Source of the DNA: Sporopachydermia quercuum | Taxonomy: Eukaryota > Ascomycota > Sporopachydermiomycetes > Sporopachydermiales > Sporopachydermiaceae | DNA length: 64,000 nt | Reading direction: 5' to 3' | Assembly (NCBI GenBank): GCA_001599295.1 | Contig: BCGN01000006.1 | Span: 310,001-374,000 of the forward strand | Shown here: positions 56,171 through 64,000 of the stretch, in pieces | How positions within the stretch are numbered: the stretch's first letter is position 1 | How the letters are laid out: each line of letters begins with the position of its first letter | Program-made: the position numbers and the translations under genes | Notes under the pieces: generated by a model | The model's database searches: none | What the model was told of the DNA's origin: nothing | The model's input: only the letters and a program-made list of their open reading frames with translations

Positions 56171-58996
56171 ATGATAGATCTAACCAACACTAATTATCCT
56201 TCAACGGATAAACTGATCAAAGCACGAAGTGCTCTTAATTCAAATTATCTATCAGTCACAGGACCTGAAGGTGCTAACTCAGATTCTGAGAACAGTTATA
56301 GTACTGACTCTCTTTCATTCATAAATGAAGATACTGTTGATGCTATCGCCAATAACAGTGATATCTCTGACGAGGACAAGAGCGATAAGCTTCAACAGTT
56401 ATATTTTTTGGCTTGTGCCAATGACAATGCAGGAGTTTTGAGCAAATTACTAGACGAACCTGTAATCGATCAGGAGAAACTTGTTGATTGGAACAAATTA
56501 GATGATTCAGGCTTCACGGGTCTTATTTATGCTAGTTGCTTTGGCCACGAAAGAATAGTCGAATTACTATTGAGAGCCGACAACATAAAGGTAAACCAAA
56601 CAGATAAGTTCTCATGGACAGCATTAATGTGGGCCGTTAGTAATGCCCATCTGGAGATAACTAAAGATTTGCTTGCAGCTGGTGCGTCCGTTTCCTTTAC
56701 ATCTGTGAACGGTTCTTCAGCTGCTAGTATTGTTGCTTCAAAACCTGGTTCAGAATTATATGTATACTTTAAAACCCTGGGACTTCTAACAGCTGCTGGC
56801 TCTGCTCTCCTGGCAGGAACATCTACTAGTGCTATTTCTAGTCGCTTAGTTTCCTCGTCTGCTGGCACAGCCATCGGAAATGTAACTGGGAATGCTGCTT
56901 TGGGTGCTGCTGCCGCGAGTACTATGGACCATATGGGCTCTTCAATCGCATCAGGAGGTTTGAATCTGAGTTCTGTGGCGTCAGCAATTCCTTTTGATAT
57001 GGAAAGCAAGTTCACCGGCTCTATTCCAGGGATTCCAGAAGAAGATGATAATGCATTTAAACTGAAGATGCAACAAGCATCTGTAATGGGCTCTTATTTC
57101 GGTAATAATGATGCCTCTTTCAGTTCTCAGAATGATGATTTTGAAAACTTCGAGAAAAGTTCAACTGAGTTATTTCCTGAAGATGATTTCAACTGGACAC
57201 GTTGTTTATCTTCACAATGCTATCATTTCCAAGAAAGAGATATTCCTTTAGTACTTGAAGCGGCTATCAGTAAATTTGATCATGAGCTTTGTCGAAAATA
57301 CAACTATTCCCCGTTGTCAGCCAATCTTTTATTTTTGGCTTGTAGGTATGCTTTCTACATGGGATCTGAAGAGTTTTTGGAAGGTTTTGTAGATCCTATT
57401 ATTGTGAGACTTAAGAATAAAATAAAAGAGAATGAAAAGGATCTGACATATTTGATTTACTGGTTAAGCAACTCTTTCTTTCTGTTGTATTACTTACAAA
57501 AGGATGCTGGCGGATTGAAGGAACATACCNAATCATTTCGAAGAGAACTTTCTATCTTGATTAAATCAGAACTGATCCCAATGGTGATTAATGATACAAC
57601 TAGGCGTATTGATGTTATTCTAGATGGCTCTATACTCGATTATGAAAGTATACCTGATGTCAGTGAAGTCAGGTATCAGAATGAATGGAGTATTTTCCAT
57701 CATCATAAGGGAAATAGTAATAAGGCAGCTGAATCCTTACGAGATTTGATTCAAGTTCCCACTCTTGAAAGCCTCACAATGACTACTCCTTTTAACCTTA
57801 CTTCTGTCTTATCATCTTTATTGTATCTGCTAGAACTTCATTCAATTCATCCTTTAATTAAACAGGAAATTCTGAGTCAAGTGCTATACTGGATATCCTC
57901 TGTTTTGTTCAACAGAATACTGATGGAAAAGAAGTACTGTGCTAGGACCAAGTCTATGCAAATAAGGCTCAATATATCTATCATTGAAGACTGGGTCAGA
58001 ATTCACAACTTGGATCCCTTTGAAAATCATCCAGAAGGAAAAGAAGAAATGGAACGTTCAGGGGAAATGTCACAGGCTTTATCATTTGTGTATTCTAATT
58101 TATCCACTATTTCGCGGTATCATTTTGCCCCTGTTATTCAACTTTTGCAATGGCTCCAGACTTTTTCATCTTTTGGTACCGATGCGAAAAGTGTTGAAGC
58201 AACACTGAGAGAACTTCCCGACGTGACGCCTTTGCAATTGAGAGAATCTGTTGTAATGTATAGGTATGAAAAGGGAGAGAAGAATATAAATAAACAGCTT
58301 TTGAAAACATTAAAGTCGTTGGAGATTGAGTATGCCAAGTTGAAAGGACAGTCTGCACCTTTTGCTCCATATGCTAAAGAAATTGCCGTTGATCAAGGTG
58401 CAACAGAAGAAGATCAAGATAATGAGAAACTTGAGAGCACTGATAAGAGTACTGATGAAAGTACTGACAAGAAAGGCGATAAAAAGATTGGTGATAAAGA
58501 GAAGAAAGACGAGATACCAAAAGAGGAAAAACAATATTCTATAAGACACACGAGACCAACTATGCATATAACTTCTAGCAATGATTTAGAGAAGGATATT
58601 TATCTGGATGCTTCACTGCTCTTGCCAATTTCATTTCCTACACAATATCAAATGGTTCTTGAATGGGGTGCAGGATTGGGTGGAACTAATAGGGAAAACG
58701 TGAAAAAGTTTACTCCGTTTGTTGCTGATGAGTTGCGAGATCAAATAGATAACGACAACAACAAACTTGGAAGGATATCAGCTACTACTGGTGATAAGTA
58801 TAATGATTCTAATGATGAAGACCAGCAAGGGGATCTGGCTGATGGATATAAAGAGCATGACGGGATGGATAGAGGGGCAATTGATAGTGTGTTTAAGTCA
58901 GTAGCTTTTCCAGGTATGGCAGCTCATAGAACTTGGGGAGAGGATGATGTTGAGAATGATATTGATGATTTGAGCAGAACGTTGAATCCGTGGTAA
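56171..58996 (+). CDS. Ankyrin-repeat and DIL (dilute) domain protein
   Basis: The protein has 941 residues. After an acidic Ser/Asp leader, residues about 75-200 hold two or three ankyrin repeats (D-S-G-F-T-G-L-I-Y-A-S-C-F-G-H-E-R-I-V-E-L-L and F-S-W-T-A-L-M-W-A-V-S-N-A-H-L-E). A small-residue linker with Ala/Gly/Ser helices follows at 205-275. From about 370 a DIL domain appears (L-F-L-A-C-R-Y-A-F-Y-M-G, Y-L-I-Y-W-L-S-N-S-F-F-L-L-Y-Y-L), resembling myosin-V cargo domains. Proteins of this ankyrin-DIL layout occur across fungi, with poorly defined, probably membrane-trafficking, roles. The C-terminus is acidic and Lys-rich. One N is at 57530. ATG 56171 is the natural start. Confidence 0.88.
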   Translation: MIDLTNTNYPSTDKLIKARSALNSNYLSVTGPEGANSDSENSYSTDSLSFINEDTVDAIANNSDISDEDKSDKLQQLYFLACANDNAGVLSKLLDEPVIDQEKLVDWNKLDDSGFTGLIYASCFGHERIVELLLRADNIKVNQTDKFSWTALMWAVSNAHLEITKDLLAAGASVSFTSVNGSSAASIVASKPGSELYVYFKTLGLLTAAGSALLAGTSTSAISSRLVSSSAGTAIGNVTGNAALGAAAASTMDHMGSSIASGGLNLSSVASAIPFDMESKFTGSIPGIPEEDDNAFKLKMQQASVMGSYFGNNDASFSSQNDDFENFEKSSTELFPEDDFNWTRCLSSQCYHFQERDIPLVLEAAISKFDHELCRKYNYSPLSANLLFLACRYAFYMGSEEFLEGFVDPIIVRLKNKIKENEKDLTYLIYWLSNSFFLLYYLQKDAGGLKEHTXSFRRELSILIKSELIPMVINDTTRRIDVILDGSILDYESIPDVSEVRYQNEWSIFHHHKGNSNKAAESLRDLIQVPTLESLTMTTPFNLTSVLSSLLYLLELHSIHPLIKQEILSQVLYWISSVLFNRILMEKKYCARTKSMQIRLNISIIEDWVRIHNLDPFENHPEGKEEMERSGEMSQALSFVYSNLSTISRYHFAPVIQLLQWLQTFSSFGTDAKSVEATLRELPDVTPLQLRESVVMYRYEKGEKNINKQLLKTLKSLEIEYAKLKGQSAPFAPYAKEIAVDQGATEEDQDNEKLESTDKSTDESTDKKGDKKIGDKEKKDEIPKEEKQYSIRHTRPTMHITSSNDLEKDIYLDASLLLPISFPTQYQMVLEWGAGLGGTNRENVKKFTPFVADELRDQIDNDNNKLGRISATTGDKYNDSNDEDQQGDLADGYKEHDGMDRGAIDSVFKSVAFPGMAAHRTWGEDDVENDIDDLSRTLNPW

Positions 58997-59381
58997 TGAA
59001 TAAGGGTNTGTTTTTTTGTTTTACCTCTTGTCTGGACCGAGACGGTTAAAAGTGAGTGTTTATGAAAACATACGATGATGTAGTGTGAAATGGTGAAGAA
59101 CGAATGATGTGATCTTATCGAAGAAGTTTGTTAGCCGATATGGATATAATCTATATCAATTAGTTAGAGGCATTTGACTAATACCAGTTGATATTCGTGG
59201 ATATGCTGGTGAATCCATCTTAGTACCGTCAATATGATCAAATAGGGTAATCTGTTGGTACTGATCGGCTATGTAGCAAATAATAATTATCAAAGGGAAT
59301 GCCAGTTATTTTGTTGTAGAGCAATAATTGTACTATATTATTGGTCAATGTATCCTGATTAGCTATGTTGATAAGCCTAAC
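58997..59381. other. convergent intergenic region
   Basis: This 385-base stretch holds the 3' ends of the ankyrin-DIL gene and the unrecognised spliced gene. It has one N at 59008. No gene. Confidence 0.5.
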
Positions 59382-60936
59382 TTACTGATTCCTCTTAAAC
59401 TTAAACCTCTTCAGAGAAGTCCAGCTTTTCCTTGATAACAATCGGGAACGTGATCTATTATCGATATTATCGTTTAATTGACTATCATTCATATCAACAT
59501 TATTCTCAAAATCCTTGCGACGAATGGAAGAGCTCATCGACTGAGAGGNTTCTGACATGTATTCTTTTTCTTTTTCTTTTTCTTTCTCTTTCGCTTTCTT
59601 GTTTTTGATATTGTTGTTCCTATTTTCTGTAATTCCGCTTGCTGTCTGAAAACTAGGAAATTCACTACTATCAAGGGTATCATCTTTGTTCTCAAATCCG
59701 TAAGATACAATTCCAACAGGTAAGTCCGTTGGTCTGTTAGAAATTAGAGGTGAAACTTCGTCAAGATCAAGAAAGTTACTGTTTTGGCCTCCATTTGTAC
59801 TTATTGAATTCAGAGTGGCACTATTTGTTTCTGGTCTGCTATACATTGCTCTGTATTCATAGATAGTGGAAGGTGGGAATAACGAATGGGGTCTATCTTT
59901 GAAGAAGAATTCAATGAGCTTCTCTTTGAATCTTGATCGGTCCTTCTCTTTCTTTCTTTTTGTTGTTTTGTCCTTTTTCGGCTCATTTGCATCCTCCCGT
60001 CCTTCTTTTTCATCTTTTCCACCCTTGTCTTCTTTTTCTAGTTCAGAGGATGCGGTATTTGGTGGTGTGTCAAACAAGAGGTCATCGCGTTCTCTTGACA
60101 AATCTCCACCTTGCTTTGAACAAACTATCTCATTCATGAAACAGATCATCGTTAGGTGCTCAAATGCTAGTTTATTTTTCATTGATATGCTACAGTTGAT
60201 TGTCTCAAGTTCTCTTGAAAGAATTGCCTCACAGTTGTCTGTTTCTAAACAGATTTCAATGGCCTGCAGTAAATGTGCCTTCACGTTAGGAGCAAATGGT
60301 GATCTCAGAGTTCTAGTGTATGTAGTTCCATCGGGCCTAAAATTATGAGGTAGGTAATCCGCATAAGATATTTGTTCTGTTTGAGCTGATTAGATAATTT
60401 GATTGAGACATAAGGGGATTATAATTGAATATAAATAGGTAAACTTACTGCTAATAAGTGGATGGTATTCTTTCAAATCACCCTTGTTTGACTCTTGATT
60501 TTCTGATAGCGTCAGTGAAAAAGAAATAAAAATAACGTTAGAAAAAGCCAACCTCACTTACGAAGCCTAGTAGCACTCTTATTAGATAGGGTCTATTATT
60601 ACCTGAACTCTGAGGATCTTTCATTTCAGAATCCTCAGACTGTTCCTCTCTTGATTGCGATTTTTCTGGTTGTTGCTGATCATCTACAATCTTCACTTGC
60701 CCATTTGAAAGTTTCACTTTTAGGACTGATCTTGGATATTTTTCCATGATCTCCTTATGAAAAATCTTAACATTAACATCTTCTTCTGAATCGCTTTGTT
60801 TTGTGTCTTTTTCCTTGTGTTTTAAGTCTTTCCTAGACTCNTCATCATGTAAAGTCTTCTCAGTGCTGCCAGTAGTATTTGTTGCTATTGCAATTTCAGC
60901 GTCACCAATAGGGATTAGTTTTGCTCTTTTGACCAT
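59382..60936 (-). CDS. unrecognised spliced gene, junction frame unresolved
   Basis: The first exon opens at ATG 60936 (M-V-K-R-A-K-L-I-P-I-G-D) and stays open to the donor GTAAGT at 60561, or a weaker GTAATA at 60602. A short middle exon 60504-60449 (acceptor ATCAG at 60505, donor GTAAGT at 60448) joins cleanly to a last exon from about 60385 (acceptor AACAG). That exon has no ATG and encodes I-S-Y-A-D-Y-L-P-H-N-F-R-P-D-G-T-T-Y, a helical block and a Lys/Glu repeat tail. The frame of the middle exon does not match either donor of exon 1. So either an indel lies in the consensus or the first intron is spliced elsewhere. Function unknown; the N-terminus is charged and Gln-rich, the C-terminus very basic (W-T-S-L-K-R-F-K-F-K). 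Confidence 0.55.
59563..59600. repeat. (CTTTTT)n-like coding microsatellite
   Basis: Six-base TTTTTC units repeat here within the unrecognised gene, coding K-E-K-E-K-E-K-E on its strand. Length variation between alleles or strains is likely. Confidence 0.7.
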
Positions 60937-61692
60937 TTTGATATTGGTTTAAAAGCTATAAATTCTTTTTTCGAAAGCCAGTAGTACTTGAGCTAAGGTG
61001 AATAGTAGCAATCCAACCAGTTCTTTATTTCAGGAAGTACAGTGAACCAATGTGTCAACATAGACAATTCACCTGTTTTTGATAGAGAAGGAAAGAAGTG
61101 TCTTCCACACTCTGGACTCTTCTTGACTTTGTTCTATAGCCAAGAAATTATATATTTGTTCTTCTGTGGTTCTAGAGCTGTTTGTTGTTTATTCAATTTG
61201 CTGTTATTGTGATGAAATTCTATGTCCAGTCAATTCATAGTTTGCTACCCCACAAAACCATAAATAATCTGACAGTTATTGTACCTATCTAACATAGAAA
61301 AGGAGTAATAAATCTTATCAGTAAATGATTACCTCATCAAATAAAATTTGTTCGGACTCTGGACATCAATCTAAGTATGTATTATTAGGGGGGAGGGGGT
61401 AGATATTTTTAACTTATCAAGCTTACATGATGTGCAAGAACCTCATTATCCATGCATATGTATGCTAGTGAGTGAAATGAGTGCTTAATTCTTTAATGCT
61501 GTGAGAACATATGATAGACTCACAAGACGAAAAGAGACGATCTAGGATAAATAGTCGAGAGCTAGTAAGTCTTGAAGTCAAGTGAATACAAGCAATAGAG
61601 AGCGTACTACAAGTCTGCAANAATAGCCATCACGTCAGTCATATAAAGGAGAGGCAGATATCTTGATCACAAAGAAATAGTATTCGTATGCA
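60937..61692. other. divergent promoter region with G-run
   Basis: This 755-base stretch lies between the unrecognised gene (leftward) and MRL1 (rightward). A run GGGGGGAGGGGG at 61388-61399 is exceptional in this AT-rich DNA and includes AGGGG, the stress-response element core. One N is at 61621. No gene. Confidence 0.5.
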
Positions 61693-62802
61693 ATGAGACT
61701 GAGAATAAAAGGTATACTAAGAGGGGCGATCANTCTTTCTGTGTTATCAACAGTGGCATACGGAGAAAGTAGGCATGGAAAGAAAGAGCTCGATAAGATA
61801 GAGACTACTACAGATGACAATGGAGATGATGGGAATACCGAAAAGCCACTTGACCCATGCACTGCAGTGAACCCTTTGACAGGAGGATTCTATGATTTGA
61901 GAGCGATTGGTAGTTTCAGTGGTGATGAGGTAATGTAAGCAATAAAATCGAGGATTGAATAGGTTACGCAGGAGGGATTGAAGTAGAGCTTATTCTAACA
62001 TTTTGTTTTAGAAATTCTTGGGGCGCCAAAGGATATGACTATGGGAGAAACTTCAGTCTAGGTATATGCTCTTCTCCCGTGAAACCAGGATCAGTTATTG
62101 AAGATGCGAAGAATGAAACAGAAGTTGCCGCCTATTATACTGAATACGACGGTACCAAAATTTCAATTGGGTAAGTTAAGAAGGAAAACCATGCTGGAAC
62201 TTAAACAAACGCGTACTAACAAAAAATTTCACAGTTCTATCAACACACAACCGAAATTCAGAGGTAGAAAATTAGTACTAGAATATTACAATGGGTCATA
62301 CTGTTCTGCCGATCATAAAACTCGAAAATCAACACTTTTAACATTCACATGCGATAGAGATATAATGCAAGTAGCATCAGTATCATTCCTGGGAGTACTA
62401 AACGAATGTGATTACTTTTTTGAGGTAAGAACAGTACACGCATGTCCTACAGCTCCAAATAATAATTCAGGACCTTTAATATGGATCTTCTTGTTGATTC
62501 TATTTGCGGCCTTAGCTGTTTTCTTCGCAGGCGGTATGCTATATAAAAGGGTCATACAGCGAAAACGAGGTTGGAGACCAATACCTACCAATAACAAAAA
62601 GTTCAGTGGATTACGATCTGCAGGCAAGGTCCTTGGTTCATGTTTTCCGTTCAACTTAATTGCATCAAGATTTATATCCGTAAATCTGGACAATGAAGCT
62701 GCTAGCGATGATAGACTAGATGATAATTTTTCAAGCTATGAGCAACAAAACGATTTACTAGATGCTCTGGATATTGACAGCGATGCTGCTTCAATTCAGT
62801 AA
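61693..62802 (+). CDS. MRL1: Mannose-6-phosphate-receptor-like protein Mrl1, three exons
   Basis: Exons are 61693-61934, 62012-62170 and 62235-62802, giving 322 residues. Intron 1 has donor GTAAGC with branch TTCTAAC and acceptor TTTTAG; intron 2 has GTAAGT, branch TACTAAC and TTCACAG. Both junctions keep frame. The product has a signal peptide (about 1-24), then an MRH/CIMR lumenal domain: P-C-T-A-V-N-P-L-T-G-G-F-Y-D-L-R, S-W-G-A-K-G-Y-D-Y-G-R-N-F, L-V-L-E-Y-Y-N-G-S-Y-C and F-T-C-D-R-D, ending E-C-D-Y-F-F-E-V-R-T with paired cysteines. One membrane helix follows near 225-245 and an acidic tail with R-G-W-R-P-I-P. Mrl1 sorts vacuolar hydrolases from the Golgi. It is shorter than S. cerevisiae Mrl1 (381). 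Atg27 is the main alternative. Confidence 0.85.
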
Positions 62803-64000
62803 ATAACGCGCTATACATGCTTTCAAATACCTAGTTGTTAGAATATAGTGGGAACGCGCTAGTAGCCTCTCAAAAAAGTTCAATGTATAAACTACCCAGT
62901 TCAATAGACAATCATCAGCACACTCAAAATATATTTCGTATCTCATATTATAATTATAAGGACTTTTTTCATGATCATGTACAACCTGCATACAGAGACA
63001 TAAACTCTAATATTTCATATCTTCAAATAGTTATGGCAGAGGAAGAACAACAGCAAACTGAAATAGTAAAAGGTGAACAATTTCATTATGTACAAATAAA
63101 AATATATATGCCCTTGAACCAAATAGAAAATTTCAGAATCCTGAAATAGCAGATGACTCATTCTTTGAAAAAACCAAGTCAATGTAACATACGGTTACTC
63201 ATTGCACCCTTTCACTCCAACGGAAATCACCCTCAACAGACAGACTGAGTGATGTTCTACAAGCACAACTGAATAAGAGTCCGAAAAGCTGTGAATTATC
63301 GCTTACAATAGTAGAAAAGCGAATATGTTATTATCGCATGTTCAGGTACATAATGAATCTTTCAAGTCAGTTGCTCATGTTGATTAGATCTGATTTTCCT
63401 TCCGAACGTTTCATCATACATCTCTTCTCATTAACTCTCTTATCTTTCTGGATAACTGCAATTGACGAAAACACTGAAACCTTACATATCCTCCTTCTGG
63501 TACGCCAGCCAAAACCAAAGTATTCCTTGACCTTCAATTGTTGCGATATGCATGAAAACATATACATGCTCCATAGTTGTCTCAAAATTTTATTCTAAAT
63601 CTCGTTGAACCTTCAAAACTATTCAAGTATATTCTCTTTTTGAATTTATTATTATCTTCTCATCATGTTTGGCTACTCTAAATCCATAATTACTGCCGTA
63701 GAGGCTCATGTACTATCCAGTACCGACAGCGAACGGCCTCCATAAACTCATCCTATTCCCAATCTTACGCTACCTGTAATTATCATACCGATAATACCAT
63801 GACCTCCAAACCAGACTAATAAAAGACACCTGGCTGATAACCCGAACAACTTCAGAGTAAAAATTTTTCCAGGGATTTTTCAATTCCCCTCACATTGAAA
63901 AATTCAATTCCTTATAGTCACAGCTTTTTCATTTCCTTTTTCTTCTTCCTCTTTTCTTCACATTTGTTTGATTTTCTTTTCTTTTGGTTTTCTTCTTTTC
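62803..64000. other. MRL1 3' flank and right edge
   Basis: Short frames here (62835, 63338) are weak; the first starts with TTG. A 39-codon ATG frame at 63033 (M-A-E-E-E-Q-Q-Q-T-E) is too short to assess. The last 110 bases are a TC-rich tract, typical of a promoter for a rightward gene beyond the window. Confidence 0.45.

Noticed and set aside
62835-63149. frame after MRL1
   Set aside because: Starts with TTG; only a short internal ATG frame remains, with no recognisable domain.
63338-63598. 86-codon ATG frame after MRL1
   Set aside because: No family content, mixed hydrophobic and Cys residues typical of chance frames.
1-64000. search for retroelements, integrated viral elements and CRISPR arrays
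   Set aside because: No reverse transcriptase, integrase or capsid motifs, no long terminal repeats and no spaced direct repeats were seen.

Overview
The window looks like a chromosomal segment of a budding yeast (Saccharomycotina). It is AT-rich, its genes are compact, and its introns are short, with GTAAGT/GTATGT donors and TACTAAC-like branch points. It carries recognisable orthologues of GCN4, ICL1, DLD1, PHO88, THO1, SHS1/SEP7, a class I/II chitin synthase and peroxisomal amine oxidase. CTG codons fall at conserved leucine positions (for example in the striatin LQxEW motif and the septin HLxELKDL motif), so I infer that CUG is read as Leu and that this is not a CUG-Ser yeast. Several genes contain introns, and the window has a bacterial-type ClpP protease and a full-length striatin. 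That fits an early-branching lineage better than Saccharomyces, but the species cannot be named from this sequence. Scattered single N bases, some inside conserved reading frames, look like ambiguous calls in a draft or heterozygous assembly.

Layout, left to right. 1-16.6 kb: perilipin-like PLN1 (+), a Gcr1/Hot1-type transcription factor (-), the large M16 peptidase SDD3 (+), a TMEM19/DUF92 membrane protein (-), two-exon mitochondrial D-lactate dehydrogenase DLD1 (-), polyprenol reductase DFG10 (-) and an unrecognised two-exon gene (-). 17-23 kb: THO1 (+) and a CENP-B/pogo-derived DNA-binding protein (-). 23-34 kb: gene-poor DNA around ICL1 (-) and GCN4 (-). ICL1 has several Mig1-like sites upstream, and GCN4 has an array of nine very short upstream ORFs. 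34-47 kb: two-exon septin SHS1 (+), ClpP (-), one or two tiny ORFs (-), chitin synthase (-) and copper amine oxidase AMO1 (-). 47-64 kb: a 57-residue membrane protein (+), a four-exon striatin (-), PHO88/SND3 (-), an ankyrin-DIL protein (+), an unrecognised spliced gene (-) and a three-exon mannose-6-phosphate-receptor-like MRL1 (+).

The genes do not form an operon-like system. Themes that recur are use of alternative carbon and nitrogen sources (ICL1, DLD1, AMO1, GCN4), membrane and lipid biology (PLN1, DFG10, PHO88, MRL1) and cell wall or cytokinesis (chitin synthase, septin). The strongest items for a second look are the GCN4 leader, the ClpP gene, the intron-split striatin, and two spliced but unrecognised genes whose reading frames do not join cleanly.
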